Source of the DNA: Robiginitomaculum sp.
Lineage (GTDB): Bacteria > Pseudomonadota > Alphaproteobacteria > Caulobacterales > Maricaulaceae
Length of the DNA stretch: 64,000 nucleotides
Direction: 5' to 3'
Assembly: GCA_021776615.1 (NCBI GenBank)
Contig: JAJFFO010000013.1
Location: 124,001-188,000 of the forward strand
This document shows, in pieces, positions 24,745 to 34,140 of this stretch. A program made the position numbers and the translations under genes. Under the pieces are notes generated by a model. That model was given only the letters and a program-made list of their open reading frames with translations. It made no database searches and had not been told where the DNA came from. The first letter of the stretch is position 1; each line of letters begins with the position of its first letter.

Positions 24745-26054
24745 TATTGTACCCCGGCGGCAGCACACAACGCACCGGCTTTATCGAGCATTTCCTGATA
24801 CTCCAAACCTGGATCAGAATCCGCAACAATACCGCCGCCCGTGCGAAAATTGAGTCGGGCTTTGCCGTTTTGCGTAACGTGCTCTGCGGTGCGAATAAGC
24901 ACATTGAACTGCGCCGCGCCATGGGCGCTGATAAACCCGAGCGAGCCGCAATATGGTCCGCGCGGCAGCTTCTCCATCTGTGCAATAATCTCCATCGCCC
25001 GCACTTTTGGCGCGCCGGTTATCGAACCCGCCGGAAAGCAGGCCGCCAACACATCACGTGCATCCTTGCCCGGCACCAATTGCCCTTTAATTGTGGATAC
25101 CAAATGGTGCACATTGGCGAAAGATTGCAACTGGCATAAATCTGGCACCCGAACCGTGCCTGGCACGCATACGCGGGAAAAATCATTGCGCATCAAATCC
25201 ACAATCATCAAGTTTTCCGCACGGTCTTTGGCGCTGGCCAATAATTCGTCCGCCAGCATTTGGTCCCGCGCCGAGTCTTCACCGCGCGGGCGGGTGCCTT
25301 TTATCGGTGCGCTCTGCACTTGGCCATCCGGTTCCAGGGTAAAAAACCGCTCCGGCGAATTTGACACCAAAACTTGCTCTTTATGGCGACGAAAAAACCC
25401 GCTAAATGGTGCCGGGCTTTGAGTGCACAAGCGGCGAAAATACGAGAAGGCGTCATTATCATTCCCCAGATCGACGCCAAACCCCTGACTGATATTCGCC
25501 TGAAAGATATCGCCTGCATGGATATAATCGCGCACGCGCCGTACTTTATTTTCGCAAGTCCGCTGGCTTTGCTCCCGCTCAACCACGGCCGGTAACGGAT
25601 CATCAATTGGCGCTAACGGCACATCACCCAATAATTTGGCAAAGTTTTTAACCCGCGCCATATCCGGCCCGACCGCCCATAGAGATTTTCGCCTATGGTC
25701 AAAAACCGCAGCGCACGGATAATCACCAAAAGCAATATCGGGCCAATCACCGCCATCCATGCGCGGCACTTTATCAAGACTTGCCCCCAATTCATAACTC
25801 GCCAAACCGGCATAACCGCCAATAAACGGCAAGGGCAAAGCCGTCTTTATGGTCGGTAAAACCGGCAAGGATTGTAGGGCGTCAGCGCCATCATGCTCAT
25901 ACACTTCATCCGGACGCGCCAGCACGATCGACCAGCGCCCGGCATCGCCGCCCGGCCCCAGCATCATCGCATAGGGCTCATGGCTAAGGGGCGCAAAGGC
26001 CACCATCGGATCACGCCAGGTCAGCGCCAAGGCTATGCAATCGCGCGCCGCCAT
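24744..26054 (-). CDS. pabB: Aminodeoxychorismate synthase component I
   Basis: About 436 residues. The chorismate-binding domain has IHAGDIFQANISQGFGVDL, SNSPERFFTLEPDGQVQSAPIKGTRPRG, DLMRNDFSRVCVPGTV, FPAGSITGAPKVRAMEII and FRTGGGIVADSDPGLEYQE. It aminates chorismate, with an amidotransferase partner (PabA/TrpG) not seen in the window. The PIKGT motif (lysine) fits PabB rather than anthranilate synthase. The start is the ATG at 26054; a GTG at 26060 overlaps the phosphatase stop. Part of the amn-phosphatase-pabB-pabC operon. Confidence 0.92.
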   Translation of the reverse strand: MAARDCIALALTWRDPMVAFAPLSHEPYAMMLGPGGDAGRWSIVLARPDEVYEHDGADALQSLPVLPTIKTALPLPFIGGYAGLASYELGASLDKVPRMDGGDWPDIAFGDYPCAAVFDHRRKSLWAVGPDMARVKNFAKLLGDVPLAPIDDPLPAVVEREQSQRTCENKVRRVRDYIHAGDIFQANISQGFGVDLGNDNDAFSYFRRLCTQSPAPFSGFFRRHKEQVLVSNSPERFFTLEPDGQVQSAPIKGTRPRGEDSARDQMLADELLASAKDRAENLMIVDLMRNDFSRVCVPGTVRVPDLCQLQSFANVHHLVSTIKGQLVPGKDARDVLAACFPAGSITGAPKVRAMEIIAQMEKLPRGPYCGSLGFISAHGAAQFNVLIRTAEHVTQNGKARLNFRTGGGIVADSDPGLEYQEMLDKAGALCAAAGVQ

Positions 26055-26056
26055 AT

Positions 26057-26824
26057 TCACCGCAACAGGGTGCGGCGCAAATTTGATATATCCTCTTTGC
26101 CGACGCCCAGCGCGCTTTCAAAATATGTATCCAAAGGACCGATAACCGACAAAGCATTTTCCAAATAATCTGCCTCCACCCCCATCATCGGGCGCAAGGC
26201 TTCTGGCGCGACCTGCTCGCCGGTCTGCTCGGCAATACGCTCGGCAATATTTGGCAAAAGCGCGTCAATATCCACCGCAATATTGGTCATCAAATAATCT
26301 TCAAAAACCTGTTCGCGCTTGACCCCCAAAGCCAGCAGGATCAGGGCCGCCAATATGCCGGTGCGATCCTTCCCGGCGGCGCAGTGAATCAATGTTGGTG
26401 TGCCGCCGCGCAAATGGCGAAACACGCCGCCGAACACGCTTTGATGGTGTGGCTCAACCGGAATGCGCTGATAGGCGCTGATCATATAGGCACGCACGGA
26501 TTGCTGGGTCAGATTGCCTTCGCGCAAAAAACTTAAATGCGGGGCCTCGCTATGGCCGCCATCCGCCGTCTCCAAAACTTTGGCCGGGGCCGGGTCGGGC
26601 AGTGCATTGGGCTCGCGCGCGCGTTCGCGTGGCTGGCGCAAATCGGCCAGAAGGGAAATTTTGAGCGCCCCGATATGCGCGCGATCCGCCGCCGTTGTGC
26701 GCGCCATATGGCCTGAGCGAAACAGTATGTCGCGGGCAACGCTTTGGTCTTCGCCGGCGGACCAGCCACCAAAATCTCGAAAGTTATGTACGCCATCAAG
26801 CGCGATAATGCGCGCCGCACTCAT
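26057..26824 (-). CDS. Tyrosine-protein phosphatase (dual-specificity type)
   Basis: 255 residues. The signature P-loop is IHCAAGKDRTGILAALIL (Cx5R with Cys and Arg); VHNFRDFGGWSAGEDQSVARDILFRSGHMA near the N-terminus is typical of the Y_phosphatase3 family (which includes PTPs acting on phosphotyrosine and some phosphoinositides). The Asp general acid is expected in the loop before. It is cytosolic with no signal peptide. Its start overlaps the amn stop (ATGA) and its stop overlaps pabB's upstream start, so it is made in a fixed ratio with them. The substrate is unknown. Confidence 0.85.
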   Translation of the reverse strand: MSAARIIALDGVHNFRDFGGWSAGEDQSVARDILFRSGHMARTTAADRAHIGALKISLLADLRQPRERAREPNALPDPAPAKVLETADGGHSEAPHLSFLREGNLTQQSVRAYMISAYQRIPVEPHHQSVFGGVFRHLRGGTPTLIHCAAGKDRTGILAALILLALGVKREQVFEDYLMTNIAVDIDALLPNIAERIAEQTGEQVAPEALRPMMGVEADYLENALSVIGPLDTYFESALGVGKEDISNLRRTLLR

Positions 26825-28290
26825 CGAAAAGGGGGCTCATTAAAAGCGCGCAATTTGCGTGAGTGCAGCGCATTGGCAACATCGGTTTTCAAAATTTCTA
26901 TGGTCTCCAGACCGATGCGTAAATGCTCGCGAATGGAACGCTCATAAAACAAGTTTGCCGTGCCAGGCAGCTTAATTTCGCCGTGTAATGGCTTATCAGA
27001 AACGCACAATAGCGTGCCATACGGCACCCGCAGGCGAAACCCGTTGGCGGCAATCGTCGCCGATTCCATGTCAACGGCAATCGCTCTTGATTTGTTAAAC
27101 CGCCGCGCTTCGGCGCTAAAGCGCAATTCCCAATTGCGATCATCCTTGGTCACCACCGTACCGGTGCGCAGGCGCGATTTTACCGTCTCCGGTCCCTGGC
27201 CCGAAACCCGGCTGGTCGCCAATTGTAAGGCGGTTTGTATCTCCGCAAGCGGCGGAATTGGGATTTCGATCGGCAAGCAATCGTCCAACACATGATCATC
27301 GCGCAAATAGCCATGGGCCAGAACATAATCACCAAGCCGTTGGGATTGGCGAAGACCGCCACAATGGCCAATCATCAACCAGCATTGCGGACGCAAAACC
27401 GCCAAATGATCGGTAATGTTTTTTGCATTCGAAGGGCCAACGCCAATATTCACCAGCGTCACCCCGCGCCCACCGGCGGCTTTCAAATGGTAAGCGGGCA
27501 TTTGATATTTGCGCCACGGAGCGTTGTTTATTTGTTCCTCGGCGTTTTCGGTATCGCGATCAATAGTGACAAAACCGGCAGCCGAAAACGAGTCATATTC
27601 GCCATCGCCCTTTTGCACTTCCGCAACCGCCCATTTGACGAATTCATCCACATAACGATGGTAATTGGTGAACAGGATGAATTGCTGAAAATCTTCATAC
27701 GGCGTGCCTGCATAATGGCGCAGCCGATACAAGGAATAATCCGTACGCGGCGCGTCGAATAAGGATAATGGCAAGCTGATGCCATCGGCGACCATATCCC
27801 CGTCAGCCAGCTCATCGCCGACCACCACCAGATCAGCATAGGGAAATATATCGGCCAGTTCGCTCGGCGAAACATCACTCATATCGAAGGCGTCTGCCCC
27901 ATCCAAAACATAGGAATACGGGATTTCCTGCGCCGACGGCCCGACACTGATTGTGAGGTCATAATTGCACAACAAAACCTGCAATTGTTCAATCAGGTAT
28001 TCGCGAAACAATTCCGGTTGCGTCACGCTGGTTGAGTACACACCGGCTTCCGTGAGCTTGCCAAAGCTTCGCGAAATTTGCGGTGGCGGGCCATTGGGGG
28101 CGTAGACCAGTTTCAATTCAGGATAAGCGAAAGCCCCTTTTAACCGCTCCTTGGCGTCCGGCAGTTTGCCGTCTTCGAGATAGTTTTTCAATGCCGTGCG
28201 CAAATGCTCTACCGAGGCCGCGTAGAGACTTGCCAATTCATCAACATATTGCGCGGCGCGTATGGCCGCTTCGTCAGGTGACATTCCCAT
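26821..28290 (-). CDS. amn: AMP nucleosidase
   Basis: 489 residues, the usual length. The N-terminal domain (about 1-175) contains DELASLYAASVEHLRTALKNYL and FAYPELKLVYAPNGPPP. The C-terminal nucleoside-phosphorylase-like domain has VNIGVGPSNAKNITDHLA, WLMIGHCGGLRQSQRLGDYV, VDMESATIAANGFR and LLCVSDKPLHGEIKLPG. It cleaves AMP to adenine and ribose 5-phosphate. It is first in the overlapping operon with a tyrosine phosphatase and pabBC. ATG at 28284 is an alternative start. Confidence 0.93.
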   Translation of the reverse strand: MGMSPDEAAIRAAQYVDELASLYAASVEHLRTALKNYLEDGKLPDAKERLKGAFAYPELKLVYAPNGPPPQISRSFGKLTEAGVYSTSVTQPELFREYLIEQLQVLLCNYDLTISVGPSAQEIPYSYVLDGADAFDMSDVSPSELADIFPYADLVVVGDELADGDMVADGISLPLSLFDAPRTDYSLYRLRHYAGTPYEDFQQFILFTNYHRYVDEFVKWAVAEVQKGDGEYDSFSAAGFVTIDRDTENAEEQINNAPWRKYQMPAYHLKAAGGRGVTLVNIGVGPSNAKNITDHLAVLRPQCWLMIGHCGGLRQSQRLGDYVLAHGYLRDDHVLDDCLPIEIPIPPLAEIQTALQLATSRVSGQGPETVKSRLRTGTVVTKDDRNWELRFSAEARRFNKSRAIAVDMESATIAANGFRLRVPYGTLLCVSDKPLHGEIKLPGTANLFYERSIREHLRIGLETIEILKTDVANALHSRKLRAFNEPPFR

Positions 28291-28446
28291 ACCGGCTCAG
28301 ACTTCGTTGCCGGCCAAAATCTTTAGACGATCTCGCAAATTATACATTGGCATCTCCCAAGGCGGCCCCATTGCGCGCACTCCTTGTCTAACGCGGAACC
28401 ATTGCGCCGTGAAGGCCATACCGGCAAAGAAAGCTTTGGGCCCTTC

Positions 28447-30468
28447 TTAAGCGACCTGCTTGTCAGCTTTCGCCCGGCCCGACCGCGACTGGCCAGCAGC
28501 CCGGGCAATGGCGGTGTACAACACCCGTGGGTCAATAGGTTTGGAGACATAATCACTCATGCCAGCCGCAATGCAGGTTTCGCGATCACCGAGCATGGCA
28601 TTAGCGGTCATGGCGACAATCGGGGTGTCCACATTAATGCTATTGCCCGCGCGCAACGTTTTGGTTGCCGTCAACCCGTCCATGACCGGCATTTGAATAT
28701 CCATTAAAATAACATCGAATTTGGACACTTCTGCCAAAGCCAGCGCCTCCTCGCCATGGCCCGCCCACACGACATCGCCCCCTACGGGCCGCAAAAACGA
28801 AGCCAAAACACGCTGGTTTATAGGATTATCTTCAACCGCTAAAATACGCACACCACTTTTCAAATTGCCCAATTTCTGTGGACTACGCTCTTCTTCCACC
28901 AATGACGACGCGCTGACCTTGCAGGTCAGATCGAACGCGAAAACAGTGCCCTCACCCAAAACAGAACGCACCGTGACATCGCCATTCATCAAACGCGCCA
29001 GCTTGCGTGAAATCGCCAGCCCCAGACCGGTGCCGCCAAATTGGCGGGTAATACTGCCATCGGCCTGCTCAAAGGTTGAGAACAGACGGCTTTGCGCTTC
29101 AGCACTCATGCCGATGCCGGTATCTTGCACCTCAAATACCAGGCACGATTCAGTGGCGGATATAGGCTTGGCCCTTACCCGCAGGATAATTTTTCCCTGT
29201 TGGGTGAATTTGCTGGCGTTGGACAGTAAATTGAACAAGATTTGCCGAATACGCACCGGATCACCCTTCAATGCCGCGGGTACGCCGTCATCAACCTCAA
29301 CCGTAAAGCCAAGTTCCTTATCTTCAATATTTGGCCGCCACAGGCGCTCGAGCTTGCGCAAAGTGTGGCGGATATCAACATCATCAGATTCAATTTCCAA
29401 TTTGCCCGCTTCAATTTTGGAAAGATCCAAAACATCGTTAAGGATCGACATCAACACATCACCGGCATCGAGCAAGGTTTTGACGTTTTCGCGCTGCTCA
29501 CTATCAAGCTCTGAGCGGGCCAATAAGCCGGCCATGCCCAAAACCGCATTCATCGGCGTGCGCAGCTCATGGCTCATCATCGCCAAAAACGCGGACTTGG
29601 CATCATTGGCTTCCTCGGCGGCGGCGCGCTCAACATCCGCATTACGTTGCAGGCGCTTATGCGCGGTCACATCGCTCAACCCGAAGGTCATGCCGCCATC
29701 ATCCATAGAGGTGAGGCGCGCCTCATAGACCTTGCCGGATGAACGTTTCAATTCAATGGTGGCGCTGCGGCGCTGCTTTAATCGCGCCGCTATTTTCTGT
29801 ATGCGCTCTCTAGGGTGTTCCGGAAACAGAATATTGGCGAAGCGTTCAAACGGCGTACCAATGGCAAGCACGCCTTCATCAAGCTCCAATTGCTGCGCGG
29901 CGATGCGATTAGCGTGAGCAACCTTACCGTCGGCATCAAACATCACTACGCCATTTGGCATGGTGTCCAAAACCGCAGACATTTGCGTATTGTTCACCGG
30001 GTCCACGGGGTACGCGATTAAAGAGGCAATTGGTGCCGTAACTGGTGCCGCATTCTGGACAACCTCTTGTGGACGCAAAACACAGATCCGGCGTCCATTT
30101 TGACTGACATCATTCACATAGACCGACACCGAAACCAAAAATGCCGCGCCATTTTTGTGCTGCGCCATGGTTTCTTCATTCTCTGTCAGTGCCTGTCCGG
30201 ACAAAGCAGTTACCGCTGGTGCCAGTTTTAGCTGCGGTAAAACCGCCCCCATTGGTTGGCCGGTGAGCGCATCGCCCTCATAGCCCAATAGGGTCAAAGC
30301 GGCGGCATTGGCAGACACCACTTGAAACTCGGAATTGGTCACCACTATGCCATCAGATATGCGGCTAATCAGCCGGTCAAAACTTTGGTCCGCCGCCACA
30401 TAGGTGCGGTCAGCCAAGGTAACCAATGTGTCCACATCAATGCCATGCCCCTCATCCTGAGAAGCCAT
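28447..30468 (-). CDS. Hybrid histidine kinase (PAS-PAS-HisKA-HATPase-REC)
   Basis: 673 residues from the ATG at 30468; a GTG at 30498 is an alternative. Order: PAS (about 25-135), PAS (about 160-275), HisKA with phospho-acceptor H300 in MMSHELRTPMNAVLGMAG, HATPase with LLSNASKFT and GGTGLGLAIS, and a receiver with AVEDNPINQRVL and phospho-acceptor D590 in VILMDIQMPVMDGLT. No membrane segments, so it senses cytosolic signals. There is no partner response regulator next to it. The first strand DxxD motif of the REC is intact. Confidence 0.92.
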   Translation of the reverse strand: MASQDEGHGIDVDTLVTLADRTYVAADQSFDRLISRISDGIVVTNSEFQVVSANAAALTLLGYEGDALTGQPMGAVLPQLKLAPAVTALSGQALTENEETMAQHKNGAAFLVSVSVYVNDVSQNGRRICVLRPQEVVQNAAPVTAPIASLIAYPVDPVNNTQMSAVLDTMPNGVVMFDADGKVAHANRIAAQQLELDEGVLAIGTPFERFANILFPEHPRERIQKIAARLKQRRSATIELKRSSGKVYEARLTSMDDGGMTFGLSDVTAHKRLQRNADVERAAAEEANDAKSAFLAMMSHELRTPMNAVLGMAGLLARSELDSEQRENVKTLLDAGDVLMSILNDVLDLSKIEAGKLEIESDDVDIRHTLRKLERLWRPNIEDKELGFTVEVDDGVPAALKGDPVRIRQILFNLLSNASKFTQQGKIILRVRAKPISATESCLVFEVQDTGIGMSAEAQSRLFSTFEQADGSITRQFGGTGLGLAISRKLARLMNGDVTVRSVLGEGTVFAFDLTCKVSASSLVEEERSPQKLGNLKSGVRILAVEDNPINQRVLASFLRPVGGDVVWAGHGEEALALAEVSKFDVILMDIQMPVMDGLTATKTLRAGNSINVDTPIVAMTANAMLGDRETCIAAGMSDYVSKPIDPRVLYTAIARAAGQSRSGRAKADKQVA

Positions 30469-30753
30469 GGAAATATGTCTTTGAAGAAGATAATGCACAA
30501 TTTCACCCGATCATTGGCCTGTTCCCACCATTCAGGCCACTTTATTGTTGAGAAAACATAACTAATGGCACTAAATAACCGGTTAATTGCTAGCCATTTT
30601 GAAAGATTTTTTCTGCCTGTTGGCCTCCTTTGCCGATTTCGCACACTTGCTCTATCCGCCAGCGCGACGTTGAATCCCCGCGCCAGCTGTGATCTATAAG
30701 CCATGGTTTGGAAAACCGGCCAAATAGGCTGGCACAGTAGCGGAATTAAGCGC

Positions 30754-31347
30754 ATGCGCATTATTGTTGGAATAGCCGGAGCAAGCGGCGTTATTTACGG
30801 CATCAGACTGCTTGAATATCTCAAAGCCATGCCTGAAATTGAAACCCATTTGGTGCTGACCAAAACCGCCAAAATGAACATTGGCATTGAGACCGACTGG
30901 AGCGTGGCCGACGTTGAGGCATTGGCCGATCAGGTCTACCGCAACACTGACCTTGGGGCCGCGATTGCCAGTGGCTCGTTTCGCACCGACGGCATGATTG
31001 TCGCCGCATGTGCGATTAAAACCCTGTCCGCCATTGCCCATTCCTATGCCGATGACCTGATTGTCCGCGCCGCTGATGTGGTCCTGAAAGAGCGAAAAAA
31101 ACTGGTGGTCATGCCCCGCGAAACGCCGCTCCATGCCGGTCATTGCGCGCTTATGGAAAAAGTCTGTACGCTGGGGGCTATTATCGCGCCGCCAATGCCG
31201 GCAATGTATATTCGCCCGCAAAGTGTCGACGATTTGGTCGATCATTCGGTTGGCCGGGTTTTGGATTTGTTTGATTTACAAGCTCCGGATATGCAACGCT
31301 GGGCCGGCGTCAAAAACGCTCGCCAACACCGCACCACCAGCGAATAA
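30754..31347 (+). CDS. ubiX: Flavin prenyltransferase UbiX
   Basis: 197 residues from the ATG at 30754, the usual length; an upstream ATG at 30703 would add an atypical tail. IIVGIAGASGVIYGIRLLEYL is the FMN-binding N-terminus; SGSFRTDGMIVAACAIKTLSAIAHSYADDLI, VVMPRETPLHAGHCALMEKV and IIAPPMPAMYIRPQS complete the family pattern. It makes prenylated FMN, the cofactor of UbiD decarboxylases in ubiquinone synthesis. No ubiD is in the window. The rfbD-like gene follows after 4 bp. Confidence 0.93.
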   Translation: MRIIVGIAGASGVIYGIRLLEYLKAMPEIETHLVLTKTAKMNIGIETDWSVADVEALADQVYRNTDLGAAIASGSFRTDGMIVAACAIKTLSAIAHSYADDLIVRAADVVLKERKKLVVMPRETPLHAGHCALMEKVCTLGAIIAPPMPAMYIRPQSVDDLVDHSVGRVLDLFDLQAPDMQRWAGVKNARQHRTTSE

Positions 31348-31351
31348 TTTC

Positions 31352-32275
31352 ATGAGCCGGGCGCGCCCCATTCTGGTGATCGGCAATAGCGGCCAAATGG
31401 CCAAGGCGCTGGTAGAGGTCGGCGGCGAAAACATCATTGCCTTAGGTCGCCCTCATATAGACCTGACCCGCGCGGCCGACCTTGAGCGCACCATCGACCA
31501 CACCAAACCGGCTTTGGTCATTAATGCCGCCGCCTTTACCGCTGTTGACGATGCAGAAAGGCACGATAAATCCGCCTTTGCCCTAAACTGCCACGGCCCC
31601 CAAGCCTTGGCAGAATTGTGTACGTCCCGGCAATTGCCGCTCATACATTTGTCCACCGATTATGTTTTTGATGGCCAGAAATCAACGCCGTATGAAGAGG
31701 CGGATACGCCAAACCCGATCAGCGTCTATGGCCGCTCAAAATACGCCGGTGAGACCGCCATCGGCCAAACCCATCCGCACCATATCATCGTGCGCACCGC
31801 ATGGGTGCATAGCGCCGTGGGCAAGAATTTTGTCAAAACCATGCTAAACCTTGCCAAAACCCGCGACACGGTGAGCGTGGTCGCCGATCAATTTGGCAAC
31901 CCAACCTATGCGCCGCATCTGGCGCAGGCGCTGTTACAGATTGCCACAAAAATCCTTGATGACCCAGGTTTTGAGCAATGGGGCATCTATCATCTTGCCG
32001 GTGCCGGGTGCACCAATTGGGCAGATTTTGCCAAATTCATCTATGCCCAATCCGCATTGCTTGGCGGCCCAACGGCCAGTGTGCTGCCGATTGCCAGCGC
32101 GCAATTCCCCACCCCTGCCCCGCGACCGGAAAATTCACAGCTCAATACCGACAAATCCCGCCGCCAATTCGGCATCACTATGCCGGACTGGCAGGACGGC
32201 GTACGTGCTGGTGTCGCCAGAATTTTGGCGAACGCAGAGACGAACTTCAAACCTAAACCCTCACCAGAATTATAA
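31352..32275 (+). CDS. rfbD: dTDP-4-dehydrorhamnose reductase (RfbD/RmlD-like)
   Basis: 307 residues. The NAD(P)-binding start is ILVIGNSGQMAKAL; VINAAAFTAVDDAERH, LIHLSTDYVFDGQKSTPYEE and the catalytic YxxxK in VYGRSKYAGE follow; IIVRTAWVHSAVGKNFVKTML is conserved. It reduces dTDP-4-keto-rhamnose to dTDP-rhamnose for surface polysaccharide. RmlA, B and C are not in the window, which is odd but common in split loci. The start at 31352 lies 4 bp after ubiX, and upstream in-frame codons overlap ubiX and are rejected. Confidence 0.9.
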   Translation: MSRARPILVIGNSGQMAKALVEVGGENIIALGRPHIDLTRAADLERTIDHTKPALVINAAAFTAVDDAERHDKSAFALNCHGPQALAELCTSRQLPLIHLSTDYVFDGQKSTPYEEADTPNPISVYGRSKYAGETAIGQTHPHHIIVRTAWVHSAVGKNFVKTMLNLAKTRDTVSVVADQFGNPTYAPHLAQALLQIATKILDDPGFEQWGIYHLAGAGCTNWADFAKFIYAQSALLGGPTASVLPIASAQFPTPAPRPENSQLNTDKSRRQFGITMPDWQDGVRAGVARILANAETNFKPKPSPEL

Positions 32276-32290
32276 ATTTTGGCGCCTCAA

Positions 32291-32390
32291 CCTGTCACCC
32301 CGGAAGCCGCAGGCTATCCGGGGTCTATAGCGGGAAATTTCCATATTCCATGGGTCCCGGATAAGGCTTTCGCCTTTCCGGGATGACAGG
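32291..32390. repeat. 100-bp palindromic intergenic element
   Basis: CCTGTCACCCCGGAA at the left end is the inverse of TTTCCGGGATGACAGG at the right end. Inside are GGCTATCCGGGGTCTA and TGGGTCCCGGATAAGG, a second, inner inverted pair around CCGG. The shape matches the well-known class of short palindromic elements with ends like GTCATCCCGGA in alphaproteobacteria, as I recall it. It lies between the convergent rfbD and phoH genes and may also end transcription of either. Confidence 0.7.
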
Positions 32391-32472
32391 CAGAGGGGTG
32401 GTTTTTCACGCTCTGTTTTTGGTGGCATCACCGCTGATGTGGTGGATTCGAAACTCACACCTGCAACGCCCG

Positions 32473-33255
32473 CTAAAGCACCTCAAGCATATCGGCAACC
32501 AGTGGGTGGCGAACAATATCGCTTTTGCCCAAACGCGCCACAGCAATGGTTTTCAACGTTTCCAGTTTCTCGGCAATCGGTGCCAGACCTGAAAGTTCGG
32601 GCAGTAAATCGCTTTGCGCCGGGTCGCCGGTAACCACCATGGTCGAATGCCATCCAAGCCGGGTAAGCAACATTTTCAATTGCCCGTAGGTACAGTTTTG
32701 CGCTTCGTCGATCACCACAAAGGCATTGTTGAGCGTGCGCCCGCGCATATAGCCCACCGGGGCAATTTCAATTTGCCCATCACTCATCATCGCCCGCAAT
32801 TGTTTTGGGCTAAGGCGATCAGAAAGCGCGTCCATAAGCGGGCGCAAATAGGGTGCCAGTTTCTCTTCCATATCGCCGGGTAAAAACCCGATACTCTCGC
32901 CGGCCTCTACCGCTGGACGACACAAAACAATGCGGCCAACACTGCCTGCTTCCAGCGCCTCCACCGCTTTGGCGACAGCAATATAGGTTTTGCCAGTACC
33001 CGCGGGGCCCAAGGCCAAGGCCAGATTGTGAGTTTCAATGGCTTTTATAAGTTCTGCCTGGCCATCTGATCGCGGTTTTATGGTCTTCAAATAACTTTGT
33101 TCTCGCTGCCCGCCGCTCTCATTAGCGGCCCGTTTGGGGCGTTGTGAAGGAAATAGTGCTCTGACTTTGGCTTCTTCGCGCCGATATTCTTCATCGTTAA
33201 ACTTGCCGGTATGCGTGCGAGAGCGGGAAGATCGGTTGGAAGTGCGCTTGGTCAT
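32473..33255 (-). CDS. phoH: PhoH-family ATPase
   Basis: 260 residues. A basic, Ser/Arg-rich N-terminal tail (TKRTSNRSSRSRTHTGK) precedes the P-loop ATPase. Walker A is ALGPAGTGKTYIAVA; Walker B is NAFVVIDEAQNCTYGQLK; VVTGDPAQSDLL is the sensor/arginine region. This is the shorter PhoH type (PhoH2-independent), usually linked to RNA metabolism or phosphate stress in other bacteria, with function still vague. The usual ybeY/ybeZ neighbours are absent here. Confidence 0.88.
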   Translation of the reverse strand: MTKRTSNRSSRSRTHTGKFNDEEYRREEAKVRALFPSQRPKRAANESGGQREQSYLKTIKPRSDGQAELIKAIETHNLALALGPAGTGKTYIAVAKAVEALEAGSVGRIVLCRPAVEAGESIGFLPGDMEEKLAPYLRPLMDALSDRLSPKQLRAMMSDGQIEIAPVGYMRGRTLNNAFVVIDEAQNCTYGQLKMLLTRLGWHSTMVVTGDPAQSDLLPELSGLAPIAEKLETLKTIAVARLGKSDIVRHPLVADMLEVL

Positions 33256-33571
33256 AATGGTCTTTCCTTATCATTAGCCCGCGCAGATCAGGTCAAGCGG
33301 CGTGCTCGACCCAACCGCCACACGGGCAGTGGGGTGAAAAACAATCGTCTTAGCGAGAAAAAAAGAGCGCGCCGCAATGAGCCGAAAAAATCCCGATGCC
33401 GCATAACGGCAAACCAGAAAATGACGGACCTGGACAGGTATTTCACCAACGCGCCCCGTGATTACGATTCGAATCAAGTGCCGAATCGAGCCTTATTGTG
33501 CTCGAAGATAGCTTAACAGAAACTGAGTGGCATTTCCCATAGTGTCGCTGCTGCCGCGCAAAGGACCGCCA
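33256..33571. other. 316-bp divergent gap between phoH and the gamma-carbonic anhydrase gene
   Basis: It contains the promoters of both genes, though no -35/-10 pair could be fixed. A 31-codon frame (33421-33516) and a 9-codon frame are present but lack ribosome binding sites and family signals. Nothing else of note. Confidence 0.5.
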
Positions 33572-34102
33572 ATGGCATTATTTCAGCTTGATGACGCTGC
33601 CGTGACAACGCCGCCGGAAGGCCAATATTGGGTAGCACCCAATGCCCATTTGATCGGCAAGGTGGAGCTAAAACCCGGCGCATCGGTCTGGTATAATGTC
33701 GTCGCCCGCGGCGATAATGAACTGATCAGCATTGGCCAAAACAGTAATGTTCAGGATGGCAGCATATTACATACCGATATGGGGTTTACGCTCAGCATTG
33801 GCACCGGCGTGACCATAGGCCATATGGCCATGCTGCACGGCTGCACCGTTGGCGATAATTCGCTGATCGGGATTGGTGCAACCGTGCTCAACGGCGCGCG
33901 CATTGGCAAAAACACGCTGGTTGGTGCCCATGCTTTAGTGACCGAAGGCAAGGAATTTCCGGACAATTCCCTAATCGTCGGTGCCCCGGCAAAAGTCGTG
34001 CGCAGCCTCAGCGATGACGAGATCGAAATGCTCAAGGCCTCGGCCGAGCATTATGTGCAAAATTGGCGGCGCTATGCGGCAGGTCTAAAACCGCAAACTT
34101 AA
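33572..34102 (+). CDS. Gamma-carbonic-anhydrase-like hexapeptide-repeat protein
   Basis: 176 residues from the ATG at 33572, preceded by AAGGA at 8 bases. The left-handed beta helix is shown by repeats such as [38 protein letters not shown] and [25 protein letters not shown]. The metal-binding histidines are in [12 protein letters not shown], as in Cam/PaaY-type proteins. A C-terminal helix, [13 protein letters not shown], follows. It may have carbonic anhydrase or acyl-thioesterase-associated activity; the family contains many proteins without shown activity. Confidence 0.85.
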   Translation: MALFQLDDAAVTTPPEGQYWVAPNAHLIGKVELKPGASVWYNVVARGDNELISIGQNSNVQDGSILHTDMGFTLSIGTGVTIGHMAMLHGCTVGDNSLIGIGATVLNGARIGKNTLVGAHALVTEGKEFPDNSLIVGAPAKVVRSLSDDEIEMLKASAEHYVQNWRRYAAGLKPQT

Positions 34103-34140
34103 GGTCAAATGCGTGGCCAGAACGCGCTTGAGGCCAGCCT

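Noticed and set aside
28721-29728. 335-codon open frame opposite the histidine kinase
   Set aside because: It is antisense to strong HisKA/HATPase/REC coding signals and has a Ser/Arg-rich composition typical of shadow frames.
31133-31351. Upstream extension of the rfbD-like gene
   Set aside because: It overlaps ubiX and has no ribosome binding site; the ATG at 31352 gives the normal length.
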